The notes under the pieces are model-generated. The model saw only the letters and a program-made list of their open reading frames with translations. It had not been told where the DNA came from and did not search any database. A stretch of DNA of 64,000 nucleotides, from the NCBI RefSeq assembly GCF_035277725.1, contig NZ_DATEJY010000065.1, positions 1 to 64,000 on the forward strand, in the 5' to 3' direction. The stretch is from Dyella_B sp035277725. Its GTDB lineage: Bacteria; Pseudomonadota; Gammaproteobacteria; Xanthomonadales; Rhodanobacteraceae. Both the position numbers and the translations under genes were made by a program. Below are positions 41,234-49,846 of this stretch, piece after piece (position 1 is the stretch's first letter; each line of letters begins with the position of its first letter).

Positions 41234-42595
41234 TCAGCTGATGAGCGCCGCGTGCAGATCGTGCTCGTCGGCGGATTCCACCATCACGTCCACGAACTGC
41301 CCCGGCTTCAGCTTCTGCCCATTGTGGATGCGCACCACGCCATCGATTTCCGGTGCATCGGCCGCGGAACGCGCCACGGCACCCTCGGCGCTTGCGCTAT
41401 CGACCAGCACCTTGATGGTGCGCCCGATCTTGCGCTGCAGCTTCGCCGCGGAAATCTCCGCCTGCACCGCCATGAATTGCTCCAGGCGGTCTTCCTTCAA
41501 TTCTTCCGGCACCGGATCTGGCAGTTCGTTGGCCTTGGCCCCCTTGACCGGTGAATAGGTGAACGCGCCGACACGATCCAGCTCCGCTTCGCGCAGGAAG
41601 TCGAGCAATTCCTCGAATTCCGCGTCGGTCTCGCCGGGAAAGCCGACGATGAAGGTGCTGCGCAGCGTGAGATCCGGCACCAGCTTGCGCCAGTTCTGGA
41701 TGCGCTCCAGCGTCTTGTCGATGTTGCCGGGACGCTTCATCAGCTTGAGGATCCGCGGACTGGCGTGCTGGAACGGAATATCGAGATACGGAAGGATCTT
41801 GCCTTCCGCCATCAACGGCATTACTTCGTCCACGTGCGGATACGGATAGACGTAGTGCAAACGCGCCCACGCACCAAGTTCGGCCAGCCCTTCGCATAGA
41901 TCGGTCATGCGCGTGCGATAGCGCTTCTCGCGCCAGGTGCGTTCCGCGTATTTGACGTCCACCCCATAGGCGCTGGTGTCCTGGGAGATCACCAGCAGTT
42001 CCTTCACACCACCCTTGACCAGACGCTCGGCTTCGACCAGCACCTCATCCACCGGCCGAGATACCAGATCGCCACGCATCGACGGAATGATGCAGAAGCT
42101 GCAGCGATGATTGCAGCCTTCGGAAATCTTCAGATACGCGTAGTGCTTCGGTGTCAGTTTGATGCCGGTATCCGGAATGATGTCCAGCAACGGATTGCGC
42201 TTCGGCGGCAATGCCGCATGCACGGCATGCATCACGCTGCTGTAGTCCTGCGGACCCGTGATGGCGAGCACGTCCGGATAGGCTTCCTTGATCAACTCGG
42301 AGCGCTTGCCCAAGCAACCGGTGACAATCACCTTGCCGTTCTCATGCAGCGCTTCGCCGATTGCATCCAGCGATTCCTGCACGGCCGCGTCGATGAAGCC
42401 GCAGGTGTTCACCACCACCGCATCAGCCGCGTCGTAACTGGGCACGATTTCGTAGCCCTCGACCTTGAGCTGGGTAAGGATGCGCTCGGAATCCACCAGA
42501 GCTTTTGGACAGCCGAGCGAAACAAATCCCACCTTGGGTGCAGCGCTGCCGCTCGCATCGGCGTGCTTATCGTTTGACTTCAAAGAGGTTCTCAC
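41234..42595 (-). CDS. rimO: Ribosomal protein S12 methylthiotransferase
   Basis: A 453-residue radical SAM enzyme that adds a methylthio group to an aspartate of ribosomal protein S12. The N-terminal UPF0004 domain has GFVSLGCPKALVDSERIL and VVNTCGFIDAAVQES, with Cys ligands of one cluster; VTGCLGKR gives the third. The radical SAM cluster is SEGCNHRCSFCIIPSMRGD (C-x3-C-x2-C). A TRAM domain closes the protein. The length is normal. Confidence 0.96.
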   Translation of the reverse strand: MRTSLKSNDKHADASGSAAPKVGFVSLGCPKALVDSERILTQLKVEGYEIVPSYDAADAVVVNTCGFIDAAVQESLDAIGEALHENGKVIVTGCLGKRSELIKEAYPDVLAITGPQDYSSVMHAVHAALPPKRNPLLDIIPDTGIKLTPKHYAYLKISEGCNHRCSFCIIPSMRGDLVSRPVDEVLVEAERLVKGGVKELLVISQDTSAYGVDVKYAERTWREKRYRTRMTDLCEGLAELGAWARLHYVYPYPHVDEVMPLMAEGKILPYLDIPFQHASPRILKLMKRPGNIDKTLERIQNWRKLVPDLTLRSTFIVGFPGETDAEFEELLDFLREAELDRVGAFTYSPVKGAKANELPDPVPEELKEDRLEQFMAVQAEISAAKLQRKIGRTIKVLVDSASAEGAVARSAADAPEIDGVVRIHNGQKLKPGQFVDVMVESADEHDLHAALIS

Positions 42596-42687
42596 TGTAG
42601 GCGTTTTGGGGAGGGGCGGAGCCGCAAAACGGACATTTTAGCCTGCCTCCCTTTCCGGCGTTTTGCCGATGCTGCTCGATATTGACG

Positions 42688-42711
42688 CACTGTCATATAT
42701 ATGTGACAGTG
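42688..42711. promoter_or_regulatory. Operator-like palindrome before the toxin-antitoxin pair
   Basis: A 24-base palindrome (CACTGTCA...TGACAGTG) pairs at 11 of 12 positions and lies 6 bases before the toxin start. TTGACG at 42682 could be a -35 element. Autorepression by the antitoxin is likely. Confidence 0.7.
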
Positions 42712-42716
42712 CGCGC

Positions 42717-43013
42717 ATGATGGAGTTGATTGAAACGGATACCTTCAAAAAATGGCGCAAGGGACTCAAAGATGCACGCGCCGAAGCTGCCATCGCCGCT
42801 CGCCTTGCTCGTCTCATCCATGGACTCCCGGGCGACGTGAAGCCAGTAGGCGAAGGTGTCAGTGAGCTTCGTATCCACCACGGCCCGGGTTATCGCGTCT
42901 ATTTCAAGCGTAGCGGTAACTTGATCATCATCCTGCTTTGTGGCGGTGACAAAAGCTCGCAAGACAACGACATCATCGTTGCCAGGAAGCTCGCCAAATC
43001 TTGGGGTCAATGA
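42717..43013 (+). CDS. RelE/HigB-type toxin, addiction-module killer family
   Basis: A 98-residue toxin of the HigB-like killer family (TIGR02683 type). The core reads FKKWRKGLKDARAEAAIAARLARL, seen as KKWRKGLKDARAEAAIAARL, then GVSELRIHHGPGYRVYF and IILLCGGDKSSQDNDI, the standard end of the family. The probable start is 42717 or the adjacent ATG at 42720. The antitoxin gene follows after 3 bases. The toxin-first order is the usual one for this subfamily. Confidence 0.9.
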   Translation: MMELIETDTFKKWRKGLKDARAEAAIAARLARLIHGLPGDVKPVGEGVSELRIHHGPGYRVYFKRSGNLIIILLCGGDKSSQDNDIIVARKLAKSWGQ

Positions 43014-43016
43014 CCA

Positions 43017-43310
43017 ATGACCGACAAATTCACCAAACTTGATCTTGCCGAACTCCTTACCTCGGATGAGGCCATCGAGCTATTCCTGTCCGAAGCCTTC
43101 GAGACCAAGGACCCTGGGCACATTGCCTATTGCCTTGGTGTAGCGGCACGCGCCAAAGGCATGGTGCAGGTATCCAAGGAGACAGGTCTCGCACGCGGCG
43201 CGCTCTACCGAATGCTCAGCGAGGATGGCAATCCAACCTTGAAGACGATGTTGTCGGTTCTGGACGTGCTCGGTCTGGACATAACGGTAAAACAGCACGC
43301 CGCGCGTTGA
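43017..43310 (+). CDS. HigA-type antitoxin, HI1420 family
   Basis: A 97-residue antidote with a lambda-repressor-like HTH. It has the family's N-terminus (TKLDLAELLTSDEAIELFLSEA, shown in part as DLAELLTSDEAIELFLSEA) and the DNA-binding region MVQVSKETGLARGALYRMLS followed by GNPTLKTMLSVLDVLGL. It should bind the toxin and the palindrome at 42688-42711. Confidence 0.9.
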   Translation: MTDKFTKLDLAELLTSDEAIELFLSEAFETKDPGHIAYCLGVAARAKGMVQVSKETGLARGALYRMLSEDGNPTLKTMLSVLDVLGLDITVKQHAAR

Positions 43311-43395
43311 TCTGGGGCGTGCACGCCACACGCATGAGCGCCTTGCAAAGCAATCCGTACCGCTCTCCGCTTTCGCGCTTGGCGACGCGTATCAA

Positions 43396-44175
43396 TCACG
43401 TATTCCGCAACCGAATACTCTCCGCCAGATTCCCACGAAACACATGCTGCCCCAAATGCCCGAGATCCGATTGCATATCGGCATGAACCTTGCCGCCGAT
43501 ATCGCGCCAGCGGCGGCAGAAGGCGTAGTCCTCGGAAAGATAACGGCGCGACTCCGGATCGACCATGCAATCGAAGAACAGCCAGTAATACGGTTGCTGC
43601 GGATTGTTGGGCGGTCCGTCAGGCCGATAGTTCAATTCCGGATAGGCCTTCATCATTTTGGTAAAGACGTCGCGCTTGATCACCATGAAACCGGTGGGCG
43701 CTTCGGCTACTTCGACGAAGCCGCCTTCGTTCATGAACTTCTGCAATGGTTCGGCACCGTGGCCCACGGCGTTCAAGGGGTAGTCGGTGTACAGCGATTC
43801 GAACATCTCGCGTGTGGTGCCGGCGGGCACGCCATCCACGGGCCAGTTGAAGCGTTTGAGCGGGTAGACGCCCGCGGCCACATCGTAATCGGAGAGCAAC
43901 AGGCGCATCACCGCGTCCGGCTTGAAGGAAATATCCGCATCGATCCAGAACAGGTGCGTGTATTCCTCATGCATGAGGAAGAACTTCACGATCTCGTTTC
44001 TGCCGCGCGTGACGAGACTGTCGGCATACATATGGAGCGAGGACTTCAACCCGAGCCGGATGGATTCGTGGGTCAGTTCGAACATGCTGGTGACGTAATG
44101 CATGGATACCGCGGAAACATAGCTGGGGGTAGCCCAGAGCACATTCATGGACTGAAGCGCGGAAAGGGGAAGCAT
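43396..44175 (-). CDS. GT-A-type glycosyltransferase-like protein
   Basis: A 259-residue protein with a probable GT-A fold. The DxD-like metal site is in LFWIDADISFKPDAVMRLL. Near the start are NVLWATPSYVSAVSMHYV and YADSLVTRGRNEIVKFFL. It also has GGFVEVAEAPTGFMVIKRD and a late DYAFCRRWRDIGGKV. Relatives occur in phages and in LPS or capsule loci. Here it stands alone. The start at 44175 has GAGGA 7 bases before it; two earlier ATGs are less well placed. The acceptor is unknown. Confidence 0.75.
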   Translation of the reverse strand: MLPLSALQSMNVLWATPSYVSAVSMHYVTSMFELTHESIRLGLKSSLHMYADSLVTRGRNEIVKFFLMHEEYTHLFWIDADISFKPDAVMRLLLSDYDVAAGVYPLKRFNWPVDGVPAGTTREMFESLYTDYPLNAVGHGAEPLQKFMNEGGFVEVAEAPTGFMVIKRDVFTKMMKAYPELNYRPDGPPNNPQQPYYWLFFDCMVDPESRRYLSEDYAFCRRWRDIGGKVHADMQSDLGHLGQHVFRGNLAESIRLRNT

Positions 44176-44362
44176 GGACATCCTCGGTTGGCAGATCACT
44201 GCATAACGGTGCCGATCTTACTCATGACGACACGACGTGTGCCAGCACAAACCAACATGCCGGCTTCATGTGAATTGCACGCCGAATCCGCACCGGCCGC
44301 GCGCAAGCTTCATACTATGCGTTTCGCATTACGACTCCCTTTTCCAGCGCGAGGATTTCGTC

Positions 44363-45037
44363 ATGGGCAAGCACATCAACCTACCCACCAGTGGCACGCA
44401 GTGTATTGGCGCGTATCTGGCCGAAGCGCAGGGAAAGCCCAAGGGCGGGTTGGTGGTGATCCAGGAAATCTTCGGCGTAAATGCTCACATTCGCAGCGTG
44501 GCGGATCGCTTTGCCGCGATGGGCTACACCGCGGTGGCGCCCGCGTTTTTCGATCACCTGGAAACCGGCGTCGAATTGGCATACACCGATGAGAGCATGG
44601 CCAAGGGACGACAACTGGTAATGGAACTTGGGCTGGATCGCGCGGTGGAAGATGTCGCCAGCGCCGCCGAGGCGATCCAATCCGCCGGCAAGATCGGCAC
44701 GGTCGGTTATTGCTGGGGCGGCACGGTGGCGTTTCTTTCGGCCATCCGCCTGGGGCTCCCTTCCGTGAGTTATTACGGCGCACGCAATGTGCCGTTTCTC
44801 GGCGAGCAACCCAAGGCACCGGTGATGTTTCACTTCGGCGAAGACGACAAGTCCATTCCACCGGAGATGGTCGCCAAGCATCGCCAGATGCTGCCGCAGA
44901 TGGACATCCATAGTTATCCCGGCGCCGGCCATGCGTTCAATCGCGATGTCGACCCCAGCCATTATCATGCGCAAAGCGCCGACCTGGCCCTGCAGCGTAC
45001 GATGGCCTTCTTCGACACATACCTGGCCAACGCATGA
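44363..45037 (+). CDS. Dienelactone hydrolase family protein
   Basis: A 224-residue alpha/beta hydrolase. The nucleophile is Cys, as in dienelactone hydrolase, in GTVGYCWGGTVAFLS. The acid is Asp in FHFGEDDKSIPP and the base His in YPGAGHAFNRD. The start MGKHINLPTSG is family-like; an upstream in-frame ATG at 44237 is rejected because the added part is unlike the family. No chlorocatechol genes are near, so a broad carboxymethyl ester/lactone role is more likely. It overlaps the HIT gene by ATGA. Confidence 0.92.
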   Translation: MGKHINLPTSGTQCIGAYLAEAQGKPKGGLVVIQEIFGVNAHIRSVADRFAAMGYTAVAPAFFDHLETGVELAYTDESMAKGRQLVMELGLDRAVEDVASAAEAIQSAGKIGTVGYCWGGTVAFLSAIRLGLPSVSYYGARNVPFLGEQPKAPVMFHFGEDDKSIPPEMVAKHRQMLPQMDIHSYPGAGHAFNRDVDPSHYHAQSADLALQRTMAFFDTYLANA

Positions 45038-45453
45038 GCGATGCCGATTTCGAACTCGACCCGCGCTTGCGGGACGATACACAGCACGTCGCCGCCCTGC
45101 CCTTGTGCGAGGTGCTGCTGATGAAGGATGCCCGCTTTCCGTGGCTGATCCTGGTACCACGGGTAGCAGGGTGCGCGGAAATACTCGATCTGGCCGACGG
45201 TGCACGCGCGCTGTTATGGCAGGAAATCAATCAGGCCGCCGCGGCGCTGCGTGAGGTGGCGCCGTGCGACAAGCTCAACATCGGCGCGTTGGGCAATATC
45301 GTGCGGCAGTTGCACGTGCATATCGTCGCGAGGAAAACAGGCGACGCGGCGTGGCCCGGTCCGGTGTGGGGACAGGGACGTGCCGAGCCCTATCAAGATG
45401 ATGCGCTGTCTGTCCTGATGCAAAAACTGCAATCCATGTTTCGCACCAAGTAG
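45034..45453 (+). CDS. HIT-family nucleotide-binding protein
   Basis: A 139-residue member of the histidine triad superfamily. The triad is in RQLHVHIVARKTGD (H-x-H with the last position Ala-Arg rather than the full H-x-H-x-H-x-x). The segment DARFPWLILVPRV is typical of the group that hydrolyses nucleotide phosphoramidates or diadenosine polyphosphates. The start overlaps the dienelactone hydrolase stop. The TAG stop is in a family A repeat. Confidence 0.88.
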   Translation: MSDADFELDPRLRDDTQHVAALPLCEVLLMKDARFPWLILVPRVAGCAEILDLADGARALLWQEINQAAAALREVAPCDKLNIGALGNIVRQLHVHIVARKTGDAAWPGPVWGQGRAEPYQDDALSVLMQKLQSMFRTK

Positions 45454-45513
45454 GCTGGGATGAAATCCCAGCTTGGGCATGGATGGCAGTGCTGGGATTG
45501 CTTCCCAGCCTAC
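45450..45513. repeat. Family A hairpin pair, includes HIT gene stop
   Basis: GTAGGCTGGGATGAAATCCC and GCTTCCCAGCCTAC bound the copy. The left TAG (45451-45453) is the stop of the HIT gene. Confidence 0.9.
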
Positions 45514-45520
45514 AAAAATA

Positions 45521-45547
45521 AAAGCGCCCGTCGATGACGGGCGCTTT
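45521..45547. terminator. Bidirectional intrinsic terminator
   Basis: AAAGCGCCCGTC-GAT-GACGGGCGCTTT is a perfect 12-bp stem between the convergent HIT and lipoprotein genes. A and T runs lie on both sides. Confidence 0.85.
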
Positions 45548-45574
45548 CGTTTCAACACATGGCCAGGTCCGGTA

Positions 45575-46087
45575 TCAGTGACCGCCGGAGGCGTCGCTGC
45601 CGCCCTGGTCGCCATAAGACTTGCCGCTGGCATCCTTGGAGGTGTCACCGCTCGGCGCACTGGCCGGCGCGTGGTAATCCTCCAGCGCGCGCGCCTTGGT
45701 CTCCACCGGGTTGATGCGCGCCAGCTTGCCGCCGTCGTCGTAGTAAGCAACGAAACCATAATCAAGCTGCAGCCGAGCCATGTACTGCAGGTGCTGCTTG
45801 CGAATCTTCGAATCGTCACTCGGCAACAGCAGCACGGTCTTGGGCAACTTGCCCGTTTCTTTCAGGAAAGCGAAATGGCTGCCGGCGTCGAGCGCGGAAA
45901 CCACGGCACCATCAATCAGGAACTGACCATTCTTGAAAGCCTTCATGGTCATGTCGAACTGGCTTTGGGTCTGCGTGGTTCCCACCGTGTCCTTGGACGC
46001 GCCGCGATGGCAGCCGCCAAGCACCAGCAAGCTACCGAGCATAAGCACGGCGGCGCCGCGGGTTGACAGCGTGGAAAGACGGATCAT
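45575..46087 (-). CDS. Lipoprotein of unknown function, 170 aa
   Basis: A 170-residue lipoprotein; the signal ends in LGSLLVLGGCHRG, a clear lipobox. The mature domain includes MKAFKNGQFLIDGAVVSALD, LPKTVLLLPSDDSKIRKQHLQ and QLDYGFVAYYDDGGKLARI, and ends in a Gly/Ser/Asp-rich tail. I do not recognise a characterised family. The ATG at 46087 is chosen from the signal peptide; codons upstream to 46243 run into dcd. It follows dcd on the same strand by 83 bases. Confidence 0.78.
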   Translation of the reverse strand: MIRLSTLSTRGAAVLMLGSLLVLGGCHRGASKDTVGTTQTQSQFDMTMKAFKNGQFLIDGAVVSALDAGSHFAFLKETGKLPKTVLLLPSDDSKIRKQHLQYMARLQLDYGFVAYYDDGGKLARINPVETKARALEDYHAPASAPSGDTSKDASGKSYGDQGGSDASGGH

Positions 46088-46170
46088 GCGGAATCTCCTG
46101 CAAATATCAGCGAAGCCAGGCAAGTGTAGCGCCGCCGGAAGAAGGTGGATGGATGGGTTGCGGAGCGCGT

Positions 46171-46737
46171 TCAGGTGCGCGGCAAGGTCACGCCCTGCTG
46201 GCCCTGGTACTTGCCGCCACGGTCCTTGTAGCTGGTTTCGCATTCCTCATCGGACTCAAAAAACAGCATCTGCGCGACGCCTTCATTGGCATAGATCTTG
46301 GCCGGCAGCGGCGTGGTGTTGGAGAACTCCAGCGTCACGTGGCCTTCCCATTCCGGCTCCAGCGGCGTCACGTTGACGATGATGCCGCAGCGCGCATAAG
46401 TGCTCTTGCCCAGGCATACCGTAAGCACCTGGCGGGGGATGCGGAAGAACTCGACCGTGCGCGCCAATGCAAAGGAATTGGGGGGAATGATGCACACGTC
46501 CGCTTCCACGTCGACGAAGCTGGTCGGGTCGAAGGCTTTCGGATCGACGATGGTGGAGTTGATGTTGGTGAAGATCTTGAACTCGCGCGCGCAACGCACG
46601 TCGTAGCCGTAGCTGGAGGTGCCGTACGACACCAGTTTGTCGCCACCGCGCAGCTTGATCTGCCCCGGTTCGTACGGCTCGATCATGCCATGCTGCTCCG
46701 CCATGCGGCGGATCCATTTATCGGATTTGATGCTCAC
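46171..46737 (-). CDS. dcd: dCTP deaminase
   Basis: A 188-residue trimeric enzyme that deaminates dCTP to dUTP, feeding dTMP synthesis. Signatures are IKSDKWIRRMAEQHGMIEP, SYGTSSYGYDVRCAREF, the active region LGKSTYARCGIIVNVTPLEP with the catalytic Glu in EPEWEGHVTLEF, and the C-terminal lid GGKYQGQQGVTLPR. It uses a GTG start at 46737, which gives the normal family length. It is part of a minus-strand group with apbC. Confidence 0.95.
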   Translation of the reverse strand: MSIKSDKWIRRMAEQHGMIEPYEPGQIKLRGGDKLVSYGTSSYGYDVRCAREFKIFTNINSTIVDPKAFDPTSFVDVEADVCIIPPNSFALARTVEFFRIPRQVLTVCLGKSTYARCGIIVNVTPLEPEWEGHVTLEFSNTTPLPAKIYANEGVAQMLFFESDEECETSYKDRGGKYQGQQGVTLPRT

Positions 46738-46841
46738 GCGGACTCCGGTGCTGCCTGCCGCGCCCGGGCAGGCCCCAGGCGCAAAGCGGCAAAAATACAT
46801 GGTGAGTGGGGCGTTGCGCCAGCGATGTTTGGCGCCCGCCT

Positions 46842-46927
46842 GCAGGCTGGGGTGGGGCGCCGCCGAACCCCCACCATTGCCATGCCCGCCGCAGAGGTTG
46901 GGGTTCTACGATGCCCACACCCACCTA
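46842..46927. repeat. Degenerate family B-like hairpin region
   Basis: GCAGGCTGGGGTGGGGCGC at the left and CCCACACCCACCTAC at the right keep the outer ends. The internal stems are worn. The FMN reductase TAG stop (46925-46927, minus strand) lies in its CCTAC end. Confidence 0.5.
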
Positions 46928-47464
46928 CGCAACCAGCGCGGCGGAAAGGCAGGCCAGCACCGTGCGCAGTTCCAGGCAACGCTCCGGACTCGTCAGTACT
47001 TGCGCCGGCGTACAGCCGCTACCGGGCAAGGCCACCATCAGCGGCTCCGGCGAGAGCAGGCGCGCCGACATCGTTCGCAAGATTTCGCACAACGCGTCCT
47101 GTGCATGATGCGAGCCGCGCGCCGAAGCGTTGATCAGCAGCACCGGCTTGTCGGGAAACTCCAGGCTGCCGACCAGCCAGTCGAGCAGATTCTTGAATGC
47201 ACCAGGCACCCCATGCGCGTACTCCGGACAAGCGATCAGCAGCGCATCGCTTTGACCGACCGCCGTGCGCAGCTGCTGGACAACGTCCGGCACCTGCTCA
47301 CTCTCGACATCCGCATTGAACAACGGCAGCGCGCCGAGACCCGCATATAACGTCAGCGCGAGCCCCGGCGGCGCCAGCTCGCGCGCCGCAAGCAGCGCTG
47401 CCGTATTGGATGACACGCGCCGCAGACTGCCAGAAAGACAAAGCACCCGCCGCGCGGCGCTCAT
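46925..47464 (-). CDS. NADPH-dependent FMN reductase family protein
   Basis: A 179-residue flavodoxin-like reductase. The FMN phosphate-binding loop is VLCLSGSLRRVSSNTAALLA, and the second FMN contact is LLIACPEYAHGVPGAFKNLLDWLVG (in part PEYAHGVPGAFKNLLDW). Relatives reduce quinones, azo compounds or chromate. The ATG overlaps the apbC stop by 4 bases, so it is made together with that Fe-S protein. The stop codon lies at the edge of a worn repeat. Confidence 0.9.
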   Translation of the reverse strand: MSAARRVLCLSGSLRRVSSNTAALLAARELAPPGLALTLYAGLGALPLFNADVESEQVPDVVQQLRTAVGQSDALLIACPEYAHGVPGAFKNLLDWLVGSLEFPDKPVLLINASARGSHHAQDALCEILRTMSARLLSPEPLMVALPGSGCTPAQVLTSPERCLELRTVLACLSAALVA

Positions 47465-48555
47465 GCCGCCGGCTGGCCCTGCACGACGATCTTGCCGAGC
47501 CCCAGCGATTTGTTGCGCGGCTGGCGTGCGAGCCTGCCGGCGGTGTTGCGTGCAATCTCGCGATAGCGCGCCGCCAAGTCCGAATCGGGCATCGCTGCCA
47601 CGGTGGGATTGCCGCCGTCAGCCTGCTCACGGATGCGGATGTCCAGCGGCAGCGAACCGAGGTATGGCACCTGGTATTGCTCCGCCATGCGCTCGCCGCC
47701 GCCTGCACCGAAGATATGTTCCTCATGGCCGCAATTCGTGCACACGTGCGTCGCCATGTTCTCGACGATGCCGAGCACCGGCACTTCCACCTTCTCGAAC
47801 ATCTTCAGCGCCTTACGCGCATCGAGCAGCGCAATGTCCTGTGGCGTGGTCACGATCACCGCGCCGGCCACCGGCACCTTCTGCGACAGCGTGAGCTGGA
47901 TGTCGCCCGTGCCCGGCGGCAGATCGATGACGAGGTAGTCGAGCATGTCCCAGCGCGTGTCGCCGAGCAGCTGCATCATCGCCTGCGTGACCATCGGGCC
48001 GCGCCAGATCATCGGCGTTTCCTCATCGACCAGGAAACCGATCGACATCGCCTGCAGGCCGTGCGCGGTCATCGGCGTGATGGTCTTGCCATCCGGCGAT
48101 TCCGGACGGCCATGGATGCCGAGCATGCGCGGCTGGCTGGGGCCATAGATATCGGCATCCAGAATGCCAACTTTGGCACCTTCGGCAGCGAGCGCCAGGG
48201 CGAGGTTTACCGCCACCGTCGACTTGCCCACGCCACCCTTGCCGGACGCCACCGCAATGATGTTCTTCACGTTTGCCAGCGGCGCCAGCGTGCCTTGCAC
48301 CTTGTGCGCATGGATGCGGCTGGACAGCGAAATGACCGCCGCCTCGATCGCCGTATCTGCCTCCAGCGCCTGTCTGGCTTGCGCCGCCAGCACCTCGCCG
48401 GCACCGGCGGCCGGATAACCCAGCTGGACGTCCACCGAAACCTTGGCGCCATCCACGCCGACGGCGCGAATGGATTCGGCCAAGGGAGCGCCGGTGTGAG
48501 GATCGATAAGGTCGCCGAGAATCCGGCGTACCAGGGCTTCGTTCGCCTGCGTCAT
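47461..48555 (-). CDS. apbC: Iron-sulfur cluster carrier protein ApbC/Mrp
   Basis: A 364-residue P-loop ATPase of the Mrp/NBP35 family that carries [4Fe-4S] clusters to target proteins. The N-terminal DUF59-like domain (about 1-95) is followed by the deviant Walker A ASGKGGVGKSTVAVNLA, switch residues ILDADIYGPSQPRML, VIDLPPGTGDIQLTL, and the cluster-binding CTNCGHEEHIFG (C-x2-C). The length is typical of gammaproteobacterial Mrp. It is the first gene of a pair with the FMN reductase. Confidence 0.94.
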   Translation of the reverse strand: MTQANEALVRRILGDLIDPHTGAPLAESIRAVGVDGAKVSVDVQLGYPAAGAGEVLAAQARQALEADTAIEAAVISLSSRIHAHKVQGTLAPLANVKNIIAVASGKGGVGKSTVAVNLALALAAEGAKVGILDADIYGPSQPRMLGIHGRPESPDGKTITPMTAHGLQAMSIGFLVDEETPMIWRGPMVTQAMMQLLGDTRWDMLDYLVIDLPPGTGDIQLTLSQKVPVAGAVIVTTPQDIALLDARKALKMFEKVEVPVLGIVENMATHVCTNCGHEEHIFGAGGGERMAEQYQVPYLGSLPLDIRIREQADGGNPTVAAMPDSDLAARYREIARNTAGRLARQPRNKSLGLGKIVVQGQPAA

Positions 48556-48701
48556 GGAGAAAGGGGCTGTAGGTCAGGACCTGCAATTATGCCAGCAGGG
48601 GCTGGCGACTCGCCGTGATCGACGGTTTGCGCAATGCAGCTTGACCGGTTCGGCCGCCGCTCGGCAGGCTGCACCATACGCCAACGTAGGGACCCACCAT
48701 C

Positions 48702-49148
48702 ATGAAACGTCTGTCGCCATTCGCCATCGCCGCCTGTCTGCTGCTAGGCCCGGCCCTCGCCTGGGCCGCCAACGACACCCCGGTGGGCACGTGGCGGCAG
48801 GTCGACGACGTTACCGGCAAGCCGAAGTCCGTCATCCAGATCACCGACGACAACGGCAAACTGCAAGGCAAGGTGCTGCAGGTACTGCTTTCCGATGATG
48901 GCCCGCATCCGATCTGCAAGAAATGCGATGGCGAGCGCAAGGATCAACCGATCGAAGGCATGGTGATCATGTGGAACGTCAGCAAGGACGGCGACGTGTG
49001 GGACGGCGGCAAAATCCTCGATCCGAAGAACGGCAAGGTGTACAGCGTCAAGCTGAGCCTGACCGATGGCGGGCAGAAGCTGGATGTGCACGGCTACATC
49101 GGCTTTTCGCTGCTTGGGCGCAGCCAGGTGTGGGAGCGCATGCAGTAA
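48702..49148 (+). CDS. DUF2147 periplasmic protein
   Basis: A 148-residue secreted protein. The signal peptide MKRLSPFAIAACLLLGPALA ends AWA. The mature part fits DUF2147: TPVGTWRQVDDVTGKPKSVI, GMVIMWNVSKDGDVWDGGKI, LDPKNGKVYSVKLSL and GYIGFSLLGRSQVW. The family is lipocalin-like and of unknown role. A Cys pair (ICKKCDGER) may bind metal. It stands alone. Confidence 0.88.
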   Translation: MKRLSPFAIAACLLLGPALAWAANDTPVGTWRQVDDVTGKPKSVIQITDDNGKLQGKVLQVLLSDDGPHPICKKCDGERKDQPIEGMVIMWNVSKDGDVWDGGKILDPKNGKVYSVKLSLTDGGQKLDVHGYIGFSLLGRSQVWERMQ

Positions 49149-49197
49149 GGCTGCCGCCGCACGCTGAGATGGCATTCCGGCATCAGGGTGCATAGAA

Positions 49198-49220
49198 AGC
49201 TGGGATTTCATCCCAGCCTA
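49198..49220. repeat. Hairpin repeat family A, right half
   Basis: AAGCTGGGATTTCATCCCAG with CCTA is a single right-hand hairpin between the DUF2147 gene and the YdjM-like gene. Confidence 0.7.
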
Positions 49221-49263
49221 AAAATCCCCGGCTTCACCGCGCGCCACACCACACCACACCATC

Positions 49264-49785
49264 ATGCCCACCATCTTCACCCATGCCGCCGTCCCTGCCC
49301 TGCTTGGCGCGGCTGCCGGCGAGCAACGCATAAGCCGTCGATTGCTAGGCGCTGGCATCATCGCCGCCATGTTGCCGGATGCGGACACGCTCAGCTTCAA
49401 GCTCGGCATTCCTTACGCGGATGCCTTCGGCCACCGCGGCGCCGCGCATTCGCTGATGTTTGCCTTATGCATCGCCATACTTGCCGCACTGTTGCACCGT
49501 CCGTTGCACAGTACGGTAACGCGCGCGTTCGCATTCGTCGGTTTATCGGCGGCTTCCCATCCATTGCTGGATATGTGCACTGATGGTGGCCTCGGCGTCG
49601 CCATCGCATGGCCGTTTAGCGCGCAGCGTCATTTCTTTCCCTGGCATCCCATCCGTGTTTCACCGATTGGCGTGCATTTTTTCAGTGCACAGGCGTGGCC
49701 GGTGATTACCTCGGAGCTGCTATGGGTATGGCTGCCGGCAAGCGCCATAGCGCTGGTCATCGGGATGACTCGTAGGCTGGGATGA
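49264..49785 (+). CDS. YdjM-like membrane-bound metal-dependent hydrolase
   Basis: A 173-residue membrane protein of the YdjM/DUF457 family. Metal-site residues are in FTHAAVPALLGA, MLPDADTL, HRGAAHSLMFAL and SHPLLDMCTDGGLG. It has about four TM segments. E. coli YdjM is LexA-controlled, but I see no clear SOS box here. The last residues (RRLG) and the TGA stop are coded by the start of a family A repeat, so the natural C-terminus has probably been changed. Confidence 0.85.
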   Translation: MPTIFTHAAVPALLGAAAGEQRISRRLLGAGIIAAMLPDADTLSFKLGIPYADAFGHRGAAHSLMFALCIAILAALLHRPLHSTVTRAFAFVGLSAASHPLLDMCTDGGLGVAIAWPFSAQRHFFPWHPIRVSPIGVHFFSAQAWPVITSELLWVWLPASAIALVIGMTRRLG

Positions 49786-49835
49786 AATCCCAGCATGCTT
49801 GTGCTTCCCGATGCTGGGGTTTCATCGCAGCCTAC
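49772..49835. repeat. Family A hairpin pair, includes YdjM-like gene stop
   Basis: GTAGGCTGGGATGAAATCCC and TTCATCGCAGCCTAC bound the copy. The YdjM-like gene reads into it and stops at TGA 49783-49785. Confidence 0.85.
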
Positions 49836-49846
49836 GATGGATCGTG

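Noticed and set aside
42663..44175. Prophage or integrative island
   Set aside because: Apart from a toxin-antitoxin pair and a lone glycosyltransferase, there is no integrase, tRNA attachment site, or phage structural gene.
44237..44362. Longer N-terminus for the dienelactone hydrolase
   Set aside because: The added 42 residues are Cys/His/Pro-rich and unlike the family, and the start at 44363 gives the normal domain.
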